Below, piece after piece: positions 42,854 to 51,308 of a stretch of 64,000 bases of DNA; the first letter of the stretch is position 1; the number at the start of each line of letters is the position of its first letter. Where the stretch lies: assembly GCA_964396415.1 (NCBI GenBank), contig CAYNFM010000001.1:69143-133142 (forward strand). The letters run 5' to 3'. The notes below the pieces were generated by a model. It was given only the letters and a program-made list of their open reading frames with translations, was not told the DNA's origin and did not search any database. The stretch comes from UBA1306 sp964396415. Lineage in GTDB: Bacteria; Spirochaetota; Spirochaetia; Treponematales; Rectinemataceae. Both the position numbers and the translations under genes were made by a program.

Positions 42854-43482
42854 GCCCGATCGCCCAATTCTTCCTTTTGGCCTCGATCGAAGTGGCTGGG
42901 CTTTTTGCCGTCTGGTTCGTCATAAGGACGAAAGTCAGGCGATACCTCGAGCTCGATAGCCTTCTCGCCGGCGTGCGCGACGAGGCTCGGGCCCTCGTCA
43001 TGGAGCTCAACGAGACCGCCGACCGCAACGTCTCCCTCGTCGAGGACAGGATGGTCGCCTTGCGAGAGCTGCTCGACGAAGCGGACCGGCGCATCATCGT
43101 CGGGAAGAGGGAGCTCGCTACGAGGGAAAACGAGCGCGAGATATACGCCAAGCTGAACAGGCGCCGACCGATAGTGCCCGAGCCGGCCGACGCGCTTTCC
43201 TCCGAGCCGGCGAGGCTCCCGCCGGCCGAAACGACCGTCCCGCGCGAGCCGGCCTCGCAGGAGTCCACGGCGCGCGAGCCGGCCTCGCGTGAACCGGAGA
43301 TCAGGGTTCCCGGCCCCAGCGTCGTTCCCGGAAAGACGAAGCGCGAGGAAGCCCTCGACCTCCATAGGCGCGGTTTTTCGGCCGACCTCATCGCAGCCAG
43401 GACCGGGGCGACCGTCGCCGAGATCGAGCTCCTCGTCGGTATCGAGGAAAGGCGCTCCGCCGGTCGGGGAAGCGAGCCCTGA
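42850..43482 (+). CDS. unknown membrane-anchored coiled-coil protein
   Basis: A 210-residue protein: one N-terminal membrane helix (about 5-25), a coiled coil (about 35-95), a Glu/Pro/Ala/Ser linker with a repeated REPAS motif, and a C-terminal helical block (REEALDLHRRGFSADLIAARTGATVAEIELLV) that resembles a small helix-turn-helix. Similar layout is seen in unnamed proteins near flagellar genes of other bacteria; I do not assign a function. Stop and dnaK-like start overlap by one base. Confidence 0.75.
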   Translation: MSPIAQFFLLASIEVAGLFAVWFVIRTKVRRYLELDSLLAGVRDEARALVMELNETADRNVSLVEDRMVALRELLDEADRRIIVGKRELATRENEREIYAKLNRRRPIVPEPADALSSEPARLPPAETTVPREPASQESTAREPASREPEIRVPGPSVVPGKTKREEALDLHRRGFSADLIAARTGATVAEIELLVGIEERRSAGRGSEP

Positions 43483-45263
43483 TGCCTCCCGTCATCGGGA
43501 TCGATTTCGGGACGACCAACTCCCTTTGCGCTTGGCTGGACGGCGACAGGCCGACCATCATCCCCAACGCCAGGGGCTCGAGGTATACGCCCAGCGTCGT
43601 CGCCGTGACGCCGCGCGGCGATGTCCTCGTGGGCGAATCGGCGAAGAACCAGGCATTCGTCAACCCGGATAATACCGTCGCGGGCGTGAAGCGCTTTCTC
43701 GGCTCGGCGAGCCGCTTGTCCATGGGAGGCAAATCGTGGCGGCCCGAGGAGATCGTCGCGATGGTCCTGGGCTCCCTGAAGCGGGACGCCGAGAGCTTCC
43801 TGGCGGCCTCGGTCGATCGGGCCGTAATCAGCGCGCCGGCCCATTTTTCGGACAGGGAGAGACGGGCCCTGGCCGAGGCCGGGAAGCTCGCGGGACTCGA
43901 GGTGCTGAGGATAGTGAACGAGCCCACCGCGGCGGCCATCGCGCGGGCTTGGGAATCCTCGTCGCGCGTAGAGGCCCGAGACGGGAAGGCCGGGCCGGAG
44001 AAATCCCTCGTCCTCGTCTACGATTATGGCGGCGGCACCTTCGACGTCTCGGTCTTGAAGCGCGAAGGCGGAAATTGGCGAGTGCTCGCGTCGAGGGGCG
44101 ATGGAAGGCTCGGCGGCGACGATCTCGATCGGGAATTGAGGAGACTGGCCGGCGCGCGCTTCAGGGCGGAGGGCCTGGATCCCGAAACCGATCGCTTTCT
44201 CGCTCAGCAGCTCGCCGAGGCCGCCGAAAGGGCCAAGATAGAGCTTTCGGAACGCCACGAAGCGTCCATCTCCCTCGCTTTCGCCTCGGTCGGCGGAAAG
44301 ATACTCCATCCGACTCTCGAGCTCCGCCGTTCCGATCTCGAAGCCATAGCCGGGCCCTATGTCGAGAGAAGCCTCGCCCTCGTGGACAGGACCCTGCGCG
44401 ACGCCGGGGTCGCGAGCGGGGACCTCGATTCCCTCGTGCTTTCGGGAGGCTCGAGCCGGATACCCCTAGTGCGCCGCAGGTTGCGCGAGCGGCTCGGCCG
44501 CGAGCCCGAGGGCGGGGTCAATCCCGAGGAGGTAGTCGCGCTGGGCGCGGCCGTCTGGGCCGCATTGGTCTCGGATTCGGGCGAGGCGGCCGAGAGGATA
44601 AGCGTCCGCGACGTCGTCTCGCGGAGTTATGGCGTAGAAGTGGACGGGGGAGTCTTCGTCCCCCTGATCGGAAAGAACAGCGCCGTGCCGTCGACTCGCA
44701 GCCGCGTGTTCACGACCGTCGCCGACGGCCAGGACTCGGTCGAGATACACGTGCTGCAGGGCGAAAGCGAGGCCGCGTCCGAAAACCTCTCGCTGGGACG
44801 CTTCCTCCTGGCGGGCTTGCGCCCGGCCAAGGCCGGGAGGGCGCGCGTGAAAGTCGCCTTCACCATCGACGAGTCGGATATGCTCCATGTGGCGGCGATG
44901 GATCAGGAGAGCGGCGCGGAGCAGGCTATCAGCATCGCCGATATCGGGAAAGGCCCCTCCGATGAAGGACGCGATGAGCTCGCGAGGAAGGCGGACCTGC
45001 TCGCGGAAAGGCTCGAAGAACTGCGGGAGGGCCTCGCCCTCGAGCACGGCCTCGAGAGCGAGCTCGACGACATTCGAGAGAGGCTTCGTCGGGCCATCGA
45101 CTCGAAGGCCGGCGAGGGCGTGCTTCGGATGCTCAAGGCGGAGCTCGAGGGCCTCGTAGGCGAGCTCCTCGCCAGGCGCGTCGAGGCCCGTAATGAAGGA
45201 AACTTCGTTAACGAAGCGAGCTTCGTTAACGATGCCTGCGCCTTCGACGAGAGCGGGGCATGA
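43482..45263 (+). CDS. divergent Hsp70 (DnaK-like) chaperone
   Basis: A 593-residue Hsp70. The ATPase domain is intact: IGIDFGTTNSLCAW (residues 5-18), the VKRFLG lysine, INEPTAAA-type VNEPTAAAIARAW, YDYGGGTFDVSVL (phosphate 2) and LSGGSSRIPLVRR (adenosine). The substrate domain is recognisable (VDGGVFVPLIGKNSAVPSTRSRVFTT) but the helical lid is short and ends in an FVN repeat tail. It is shorter than the housekeeping DnaK (about 640) and has no grpE neighbour, so I read it as a second, dedicated Hsp70. The next gene supplies a J protein (ATGA overlap). Confidence 0.88.
   Translation: MPPVIGIDFGTTNSLCAWLDGDRPTIIPNARGSRYTPSVVAVTPRGDVLVGESAKNQAFVNPDNTVAGVKRFLGSASRLSMGGKSWRPEEIVAMVLGSLKRDAESFLAASVDRAVISAPAHFSDRERRALAEAGKLAGLEVLRIVNEPTAAAIARAWESSSRVEARDGKAGPEKSLVLVYDYGGGTFDVSVLKREGGNWRVLASRGDGRLGGDDLDRELRRLAGARFRAEGLDPETDRFLAQQLAEAAERAKIELSERHEASISLAFASVGGKILHPTLELRRSDLEAIAGPYVERSLALVDRTLRDAGVASGDLDSLVLSGGSSRIPLVRRRLRERLGREPEGGVNPEEVVALGAAVWAALVSDSGEAAERISVRDVVSRSYGVEVDGGVFVPLIGKNSAVPSTRSRVFTTVADGQDSVEIHVLQGESEAASENLSLGRFLLAGLRPAKAGRARVKVAFTIDESDMLHVAAMDQESGAEQAISIADIGKGPSDEGRDELARKADLLAERLEELREGLALEHGLESELDDIRERLRRAIDSKAGEGVLRMLKAELEGLVGELLARRVEARNEGNFVNEASFVNDACAFDESGA
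45201..45236. repeat. 18-base tandem repeat with perfect palindrome at the end of the Hsp70 gene
   Basis: AACTTCGTTAACGAAGCG (45201-45218) and AGCTTCGTTAACGATGCC (45219-45236). The first contains the perfect 14-base palindrome CTTCGTTAACGAAG. Translated as NFVNEA-SFVNDA, it adds two 6-residue repeats to the disordered tail. The TTAA-centred sequence is AT-rich compared with its surroundings. Confidence 0.65.
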
Positions 45264-45892
45264 GCGAAGGTCTCAGGCGCTCGGCCCTCGCGTCCCTCAG
45301 TCTGGGGCCCGGAGCGGGAGACGAGGAAATACGCACGGCCTATAGGCGCCTCGCCATGCGCTATCACCCGGACGCGTCGGGAGATCCTCGCAGCGCCAAA
45401 AGGTTCTCGCGAGTCGTGAGGGCCTACAGGCTGCTGGTGGCGAGCGGGGTCGAATCGCCGAGGCTGCGCGTCCCGCGGTATCGGAGCGTGGAGGAAGCGG
45501 GCGGCGATCTGTTCGCCCTGGGCCAGGTGCTCGCCGCCGATCCCGACGCGGGCGCGCGCGGAGCCGCGGCGCGGGCCCTCGGCTTGTCCGGGAGATCGGC
45601 CGCGTACATCTTCATCAGGCGCGCGCTTTACGATCACGTCGAGGACGTCGCCCTCGAGGCGGTGAGGGCGGCGGCGCTGATCGGCTCCAGGCAGGCCGAA
45701 GGCGAGGTCGCGGCCCTCTTCGCGCGAGCCGAGCCGAGTCTGCGGCTGCGCATTCTGGAGCTGGCCCTCGCTACCGGCGAGCGTCTGTTCCGCTCCACGC
45801 TGGAAGCGGCATCGAAGGCCGCCGATCCGCGGCTCAGGTCGATGGCGCAGAGGGGCCTCGAAGCGGAACGGGACCGATCCGACGCGCGATGA
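45260..45892 (+). CDS. J-domain protein with HEAT-like helical repeats
   Basis: A 210-residue protein. An N-terminal J domain (about residues 8-60) has the HPD motif at 36-38 (AMRYHPDAS) that stimulates Hsp70 ATPase. The rest (about 80-205) consists of helical pairs resembling HEAT repeats (GARGAAARALGLSG, VEDVALEAVRAAALIGS, LRLRILELALATGE). No zinc-finger or DnaJ C-terminal domain. Translationally coupled to the Hsp70 gene, it is the obvious partner; the HEAT part could choose the client. Confidence 0.8.
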   Translation: MSEGLRRSALASLSLGPGAGDEEIRTAYRRLAMRYHPDASGDPRSAKRFSRVVRAYRLLVASGVESPRLRVPRYRSVEEAGGDLFALGQVLAADPDAGARGAAARALGLSGRSAAYIFIRRALYDHVEDVALEAVRAAALIGSRQAEGEVAALFARAEPSLRLRILELALATGERLFRSTLEAASKAADPRLRSMAQRGLEAERDRSDAR

Positions 45893-45898
45893 TCGAAG

Positions 45899-47302
45899 CT
45901 AGGCCCGGGAAAGAAGATCGCGGACTATATCCTTGAACTTACGGCCGCGGTCGAATTCGTGGATGAACATGCCGAAGGACGCGCAGCCGGGGGAGAGGAT
46001 CACGGTATCGCCCGGCTCGGCTCGGGACATCGCCTCGCCGACCGCGCTCGAGAGATCGTCGAAGGGCCCGGCCAGGGGCAGGCCGTCCTCCTCGAGCAGG
46101 GGCTCGAGCTTGTCCGTCCCGCTGCCGGCGAGGAGGATGACGAGCTTGGCCTTGGCGCAAGCCCGCCTGGCCGGCTCGAAATCGAGGTTCTTGTCCGCGC
46201 CGCCGGTGATGAGCACGAGCGGGCCGTCGAAGGAATCCACGGCGGCCGCGACGGCTTGGGGAATCGTCGCGGCGGAATCGTTGTACCACGCGATCCCGCC
46301 CTTTTCCGCGAAGCGCTCCAGGCGGTGCTCGACTCCGGCGAAGGTCGCCGCGGAAGACGAGACCTGCGCCGCGGAAAGGCCGTAGGCGCGGCAGGCTAGG
46401 GCCGCGGCGAGGAGGTTCTTTCGCTGGTGCCGGCCCGGAACCAGGAGGGCTCGTGGGAGTATCTCCTCGGCGGCGGCCTCCGGCTCCCTCGAGTAGAATC
46501 CCCGGGACGAGGGAGCCGGCTCGAGCCAGGCCCCGGGCAGGCCCATGAAGGCGTCGGCGTACCAGAGGACGGTGCCGCGAGTCTCGGAGGCGAAGGACCT
46601 TCCCCAAGGATCGTCCCGATTGCAGAGCGTATGGCAGGAACGATCCTGGTCGGCGTATATGAGCCGCTTGTCCGCTACGTATTCCTCCATCGACGAATAG
46701 CGGTTCATATGGTCGGGCATGATGCTCGTGAGCACCGCGATCCGAGGCTTGAGGATGCCCATCCCCTTCAGGTCGGCGAGCTGCCAGGACGAAAGCTCCA
46801 GGACGACCGGCGTGCGAGGACCGCAGCCTTCGAGGAAGGACAGGGGGGAGAGGGTGATGTTCCCGCCGAGGAAGGATGCGAGGCCTGAGGTCGAGAGTAC
46901 GTGGTGGATCGCGCTCGAGACCGTCGACTTGCCCTTGGACCCCGTGACGGCGATGACGGGCGAAGGCGAGAGGCGCAGGAAAAGGGAGATGTCGGTCTCT
47001 ATCGCCTTTGCGGCCAGCAGATAGGGAGAGTCCGGGCGCACGGCGGGGTTCTTGACGACGAGATCGGCCGAGCGGAAATCGTCGAGCTCGTGCCCGCCGA
47101 GCACGTAGCGGATCGGAAGTCCCTCGAGCGCGGCGATGCTGTCGGCGAGGGCGGACTCGTCCTTCATATCGGTGACGGTGACGATGGCCCCGCTTCGGGC
47201 CAGGAAGCGCGCGCTGGCCAGTCCGCCCCCGTTGAGGCCCAAGCCCATGACCGTGGCCTTGAGGCCTCGCAGATCCTCAGTTCGCGCTATCGTCGATCTC
47301 AA
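45899..47302 (-). CDS. murD: UDP-MurNAc-L-Ala--D-Glu ligase MurD
   Basis: MurD adds D-glutamate to UDP-MurNAc-L-Ala. The 467-residue protein has the N-terminal Rossmann-like MGLGLNGGG, VKNPAVRPDSP, the Mur ligase P-loop AVTGSKGKSTVSSAI (from about residue 118), VLELSSWQLADL, LTSIMPDHMNRY, and C-terminal YNDSAATIPQAVAAAVDSF and GGADKNLDF. Normally part of the dcw cluster, here it is 37 kb away and convergent with the flagellar/Hsp70 block, only 6 bases apart and with no terminator visible. The start overlaps the end of the upstream minus-strand gene by 26 bases. Confidence 0.94.
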   Translation of the reverse strand: MRSTIARTEDLRGLKATVMGLGLNGGGLASARFLARSGAIVTVTDMKDESALADSIAALEGLPIRYVLGGHELDDFRSADLVVKNPAVRPDSPYLLAAKAIETDISLFLRLSPSPVIAVTGSKGKSTVSSAIHHVLSTSGLASFLGGNITLSPLSFLEGCGPRTPVVLELSSWQLADLKGMGILKPRIAVLTSIMPDHMNRYSSMEEYVADKRLIYADQDRSCHTLCNRDDPWGRSFASETRGTVLWYADAFMGLPGAWLEPAPSSRGFYSREPEAAAEEILPRALLVPGRHQRKNLLAAALACRAYGLSAAQVSSSAATFAGVEHRLERFAEKGGIAWYNDSAATIPQAVAAAVDSFDGPLVLITGGADKNLDFEPARRACAKAKLVILLAGSGTDKLEPLLEEDGLPLAGPFDDLSSAVGEAMSRAEPGDTVILSPGCASFGMFIHEFDRGRKFKDIVRDLLSRA

Positions 47303-48242
47303 GGGCGTATTCCTTCATGTCCCGCTCGTTGAGGTACGAGCGCATGGAAATTCCCCTGAGGCTCTCCCTCCAGGAGGCGGGTACCCGTTTCCGCATCTCT
47401 ACGAAGTCGGGCATCGTCTCCGAGAAGGCCTCGTCCTTCAGGGAATTCTGGATCCTCTCCATCTCCGGCGCCAAGAATGATATCGTCTGATGGAGAAGCG
47501 GCAAGATGCGCTTCCCGCGCTCCGGCCCCGGCGGGACGGCCTCGGCGCAGACGGTCTTATACTTGCAGAAAAGCGGGTAGAAGGGATAGGTCCGAACGCC
47601 CTCGGGCAGGAGAAGCTTCGAGAAGAATTTGGACAGGTCGCTGTCCATCCAGATCCCGTGGAGGAGATAGCCGCGGCCGGTCTCGCCTATCCAGGTATTG
47701 GAGACTAGCTGTCGAACCTTGAACGCGCGGGCCTTGCCGAGCTCCCGGATTACCGCCTCGAGCGGTATGAACTCGCTCTCGATGAACAGGTGCCTGGTCC
47801 TATAGGCGGGAGTGACGTCGTTGGTGCCCGGCTGGATGACCTCGCCCTGGAAGTGTCGGAACACGACGTCCATCTTGAGCAGGAAGAGGTAGATCGAGTC
47901 CTCCACCTCGTAAAGCCTGTAGAAGCGCGGCTTGAGGGACTCGGAGGGATCGAAGTAATAGGTCAGGCCCCGGAAGACGTCCGGCAGCAGATCGACGAGC
48001 TGCTGCGTCAAATCCCCGAGCGCGCGGGCGTAGGGAGCGCTCGGTACGTCGGAATGGACATCGTGGTGAATGGGGAAGCGCGGGACGATGAACTCCGAGC
48101 CGAGCTCGAGGAAGAGCTCCTCGCTGTGGTTGTACCTGATGGCGCGGGATACCGCCCCGGCCGATTCAGGGATGGCCGCGAGGATGGAGTTGATCTCGGT
48201 GTCCGGGTAAGCGACGCGGATCTCGTTGAGGAGCTCATCCAT
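47277..48242 (-). CDS. unknown protein in an operon with murD
   Basis: A 321-residue soluble protein starting MDELLNEIRVAYPDTEIN. It is well composed (normal hydrophobic pattern, no repeats, no membrane helix), with aromatic-rich segments (RGLTYYFDPSESLKPRFYRLYEVEDSIYLFLLKMDVVFRHF). I do not recognise the family. It shares a promoter with murD (48255-48283). I chose ATG 48242; a longer frame with ATG at 48293 would start upstream of the promoter. There is no Shine-Dalgarno; the -10 lies 12 bases before the ATG, suggesting an almost leaderless mRNA. Confidence 0.8.
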   Translation of the reverse strand: MDELLNEIRVAYPDTEINSILAAIPESAGAVSRAIRYNHSEELFLELGSEFIVPRFPIHHDVHSDVPSAPYARALGDLTQQLVDLLPDVFRGLTYYFDPSESLKPRFYRLYEVEDSIYLFLLKMDVVFRHFQGEVIQPGTNDVTPAYRTRHLFIESEFIPLEAVIRELGKARAFKVRQLVSNTWIGETGRGYLLHGIWMDSDLSKFFSKLLLPEGVRTYPFYPLFCKYKTVCAEAVPPGPERGKRILPLLHQTISFLAPEMERIQNSLKDEAFSETMPDFVEMRKRVPASWRESLRGISMRSYLNERDMKEYALEIDDSAN

Positions 48243-48254
48243 AATTCTTGGATT

Positions 48255-48283
48255 AGTATATCCCTTCCGTCGCGATGAGGCAA
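48255..48283 (-). promoter_or_regulatory. sigma-70-type promoter for the unknown gene and murD
   Basis: On the minus strand TTGCCT (48278-48283), 17-base spacer, TATACT (48255-48260). Start of transcription is predicted about 5-6 bases before the ATG at 48242. The remaining gap up to 48346 shows nothing else I can support. Confidence 0.55.
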
Positions 48284-48346
48284 AAGGATACATGCGCAGC
48301 TCCCGCCATTCCCGGAACGGACTCCGATGACGCCGCGACGGGCGGG

Positions 48347-49276
48347 TCAGGAAGGGAAGCGGATCGCGGCGAGGACGGGTATGGTGAGCAGGGAGAGGAT
48401 CGTGGAAACGAGGACGAGGGAACTCGCCGTCTCGGAGTCGCCCCCGTAGGCCTCGGCGAGGATCGCCGAGTTGGCCGCGACCGGCATCGCCGCGAGGATC
48501 ACGGGAAGCGACAGGAGCAGTCCCCCGAGGCCCATCGCCCGCAAGGCTCCGAAGAGCGCGAGGGGGAAGAGCGCGAGGCGATACAGCGAGGTCGCGTAGA
48601 GCCTCGCCTTTCCGATCGCCATTCGATAATCCATCCTGGCGATGATCGAGCCTATCAGGACCATCGACAGGGGAGTCGTCGTGTCGCCGAGGATGCCCAG
48701 CGCCCCTCCGAGGGCTTCGGGCAGGGCGATATTGCCGACGAAGAAGCCGAAGCCCAGGACCGACGCGACCGCGGCGGGCGTGACGAAGGACGATGCGCCG
48801 AGCCTGATCTTCCCTCCCGCCGCTTTCGCGAGCATGTAGGGACCCACGGAGAAGGCGAGGAGCTGGAACGGTATATTGGCGATCGACGCGGCGAAGATCG
48901 CGTCCTTGCCGAGTATGGCCTCGACGACGGGGAAGCCCATGAAGGCGCAGTTGGAGAATACCGCGCCGAAGGCGTGGGCGCCCCGCTCGGGGCCCTTCGA
49001 GCCTATGGCTCGGACGAAGATCCACGATAGGGCGAAGGCGAGGGCATAGGCGAGGAAGGAGACGCCGAGCATCCGGAAGGCCAGGTCGCGCAGCTCGGCA
49101 GTGAAGGGACGCTGCATCGATTCGATTATCAGGGCCGGCAGGATGAAGTTGACGAGGAGGCGCGAGATGCCCTTGCTCCCCGCGTCGTCGAGCATGCGGG
49201 CCTTGCCCGCGCCGAATCCGATGGCCATGAGGACGAAGAGGACGAGGGTCTGAACTACGGTGGGCGAGAGGCTCAT
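48347..49276 (-). CDS. AEC family membrane transporter
   Basis: A 309-residue protein with about ten membrane helices in two five-helix halves, GFPVVEAILGKDAIFAA and the small-residue pattern of the auxin efflux carrier (AEC) family. Bacterial members move small organic acids such as malate, malonate or lactate, but substrate cannot be inferred. ATG overlaps the stop of the FGGY kinase gene (ATGA), so it is expressed with MerR and the kinase. Confidence 0.85.
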   Translation of the reverse strand: MSLSPTVVQTLVLFVLMAIGFGAGKARMLDDAGSKGISRLLVNFILPALIIESMQRPFTAELRDLAFRMLGVSFLAYALAFALSWIFVRAIGSKGPERGAHAFGAVFSNCAFMGFPVVEAILGKDAIFAASIANIPFQLLAFSVGPYMLAKAAGGKIRLGASSFVTPAAVASVLGFGFFVGNIALPEALGGALGILGDTTTPLSMVLIGSIIARMDYRMAIGKARLYATSLYRLALFPLALFGALRAMGLGGLLLSLPVILAAMPVAANSAILAEAYGGDSETASSLVLVSTILSLLTIPVLAAIRFPS

Positions 49277-50715
49277 CGCTTCGCGTCCACGGAGGCCAGG
49301 GCCTCGATGGCCGCTTTGTACGCGGAGAAGGCCCGCTCGTAGGCTTCCGCGCGCCGCGGCTCGAAGCGCCGCCTGATTCGCACGAGGGAGGCCGCCGACT
49401 CGCGGAGGGAAGCGGCGTCGCCGAGGCAGAGGGCGCAGGCGGCGGCGTCGCCCACCAGCTCGCAATCGCCGATCACGGGCGCCTCCACCGGAACGCCGAG
49501 GACGTCGGCCTTCAGCGCGCAGAGGAAATCGTCTCCGGCCGCCTGGCCGCTCACTCGGAGGAGGTCGAAGGGCATGCCGTCCCCTATGGCGAGGTCGGAG
49601 GCGAGCTTGAGGCCGTAGGCGAGGGATTCGCAGACGGCCCTCGCGATTTCGGGCCGACCCTGCTCCATGGAAAGGCCGACGAAGGCGGCGCGCCGAGCCG
49701 CGTCCCAGATCGGCGCGCGCTCGCCCGCGAGGTAAGGCAGGAACACGAGGCCGCGGGCGCCGGGAGGGGAAAGCCTCGCCTCCGCGAGGAGATCGGTCAC
49801 GTCGGCGCGGCCCATGATCGGCGCCAGCCACTCGAAGGCGGCCCCCGCGGTCGAGACTCCGCCGGAGACGTTCCAGAGCCCGTCGACCGGGTGCGGAAGG
49901 GAGAGGAGGGCCCGGCTCGGAAAGGGTCTGTCCGCGCAGAGGTTGATTGCCTCGGAAGTGCCGGCTCGATCGCAGGCGATCCCGACCTCGACCGAGGCCG
50001 AGCCGACTATGGCCGCGAGGAAATCGGGAAAGCCCGTCACGACGGGGGCGCCCGGCGCGACGCCGAGCCTTTCCGCGGCTTCGTCCGCGAGTTTCCCCGC
50101 CTCGATGCCGGGCGCGGCGAAAGGCGGGAATCGTTCCTTGGGGAGGCCCAGCGCGTCGAGCGCGCCCTCGCTCCAGATATAGGGCTCGTAGCCGGGATGG
50201 GGCAGATAGGTGACGGCTACGCCGCATAGCTTGTAGAGGAGATACTCGGGGCAGGAGAAGAACCAGCGCATCCTGTCGCGTAGATCGGCGTCGGCCGCGC
50301 GCCAGAGCCGCAGCGCCTTGGGCAGGTAGAATGTCGGGTCTATGGTCTTCCCGACGAGGGCCGAGACTTCCTCCGCCTCGGTCAGCGCCCTCCTGTCGAG
50401 CCATGAGGATGCCGGGCCAAGGGGCTCGCCGTACTCGTCGGCGACGAGAAGGGTCGGGCCGTTGCCGCTGACCGACAGGGCGCGGAGCTCCGGCCTTCCG
50501 GCCGAGCCTTTCGACGCGCTCCGCGCCAGGCCGACGGCCTCGGCCCCGGCCGCGAAAGCGGCCTCTATCCAGCCCGCCGCGTCGGCCTCGTGGGCGCCGG
50601 CCTTCCCGTGCGAGAGCGCGACGGGCCTTCGGGCCAGGCCGAGGAGCCCGCCCGTTTCCGAGACTAGGGCCGCCTTGAGAGAGGAGGAGCCGATGTCGAA
50701 GCAGAGATAGGGCAC
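49273..50715 (-). CDS. FGGY family carbohydrate kinase
   Basis: A 480-residue sugar kinase of the actin-like FGGY family (xylulokinase, gluconokinase, glycerol kinase group). Visible: the N-terminal phosphate loop CFDIGSSSLKAAL (about residues 4-16), the FPYLAGERAP-like LPYLAGERAPIWD motif near 340, and the C-terminal ADVLGVPVEAPVIGDCELVGDAAACALCLGD. The substrate cannot be named; xylulose-like sugars are the nearest guess. The frame is open upstream into merR, but GTG 50715 just before PYLCFDIG, 5 bases after the merR stop, gives the normal N-terminus. Confidence 0.85.
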   Translation of the reverse strand: MPYLCFDIGSSSLKAALVSETGGLLGLARRPVALSHGKAGAHEADAAGWIEAAFAAGAEAVGLARSASKGSAGRPELRALSVSGNGPTLLVADEYGEPLGPASSWLDRRALTEAEEVSALVGKTIDPTFYLPKALRLWRAADADLRDRMRWFFSCPEYLLYKLCGVAVTYLPHPGYEPYIWSEGALDALGLPKERFPPFAAPGIEAGKLADEAAERLGVAPGAPVVTGFPDFLAAIVGSASVEVGIACDRAGTSEAINLCADRPFPSRALLSLPHPVDGLWNVSGGVSTAGAAFEWLAPIMGRADVTDLLAEARLSPPGARGLVFLPYLAGERAPIWDAARRAAFVGLSMEQGRPEIARAVCESLAYGLKLASDLAIGDGMPFDLLRVSGQAAGDDFLCALKADVLGVPVEAPVIGDCELVGDAAACALCLGDAASLRESAASLVRIRRRFEPRRAEAYERAFSAYKAAIEALASVDAKR

Positions 50716-50720
50716 GCCGG

Positions 50721-51188
50721 CTATGCCTTTACGAGGAAGCGGAGGTCGCATCGCCCCGCGTACGCGCAGGCCGCGCAGGAGGTCCCCGGGCATTGGAAGA
50801 AGTCCGCCGAGCGCTCGAGCTGCTCGAGATGCCAGGTCAGGTCCTCGATGTAGCCCTCGAGCGCCTGCCTGCGGCGTTCCGCGTCCCGCAGCTTCTCGCG
50901 GTATTTTTCCGCGAGCCGGTTCCGTACCGTCTCGCCGGATCTATCGCGCCGCGCGAGGTCGAAGAGCTCGCGTATCTCGGCGAGGGTGAGGCCGTAGTCC
51001 TTGAGCTGCTGAATCCGCCTGAGGTAGATCGCGTTGCGCTCGTGGTACTTGCGGTGCGCGCCGCCCTGGCGCCCGGCCGCCTCGAGAAGGCCGAGCTCCT
51101 CGTAGTAGCGGATCGTCCTGCCCGTCACGCCGAAGAGGGAGGCGAGCTCGCCGATGCGGTAGGTCCTTCCCTCGTCTTCGATCTCCAT
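50721..51188 (-). CDS. MerR family transcriptional regulator with Cys-rich tail
   Basis: A 155-residue MerR regulator: winged helix-turn-helix YRIGELASLFGVTGRTIRYYEELGLL (about 9-34), RKYHERNAIYLRRIQQLKDYGLTLAEI, a long dimerisation helix (about 80-125), then a short tail with Cys133, Cys138, Cys141 and Cys147 (CPGTSCAACAYAGRC). The cysteines could bind a metal or iron-sulfur cluster, an inference. It heads the kinase-AEC operon and faces the nucleoside importer operon. ATG 51188 is taken as start; the frame extends upstream but without homology. Confidence 0.88.
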   Translation of the reverse strand: MEIEDEGRTYRIGELASLFGVTGRTIRYYEELGLLEAAGRQGGAHRKYHERNAIYLRRIQQLKDYGLTLAEIRELFDLARRDRSGETVRNRLAEKYREKLRDAERRRQALEGYIEDLTWHLEQLERSADFFQCPGTSCAACAYAGRCDLRFLVKA

Positions 51189-51240
51189 ATCCCGAATCGC
51201 ACCTTTCACGTCAAATCCGCAAAGCGGTAAATTAACGAGT

Positions 51241-51284
51241 CTCGAATAGGCTTCGGCCCGCTCACTATACTGCGCGCGGCAGTA
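51241..51284 (+). promoter_or_regulatory. promoter/operator region of the BMP importer operon
   Basis: TATACT (51266-51271) is a good -10. Upstream is no proper -35, only CTCGAA 19 bases away, the long-spacer weak-35 layout of MerR-activated promoters. The spacer holds the dyad CGAA-TAGGC-TTCG (51243-51255). A second, perfect dyad TACTGC-GCGCG-GCAGTA (51268-51284) overlaps the -10. Which protein binds is not known; MerR coded next door is the first candidate. Confidence 0.4.
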
Positions 51285-51308
51285 CATTGAGAAGTGAGGT
51301 TTCAAGCC

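Noticed and set aside
35239..43365. Very long antisense open frames (e.g. 35239-37650 and 40984-43365 minus)
   Set aside because: They lie opposite clearly homologous genes; in GC-rich DNA stop codons are rare on the complementary strand. Translations are Gly/Arg/Asp-rich with no motifs.
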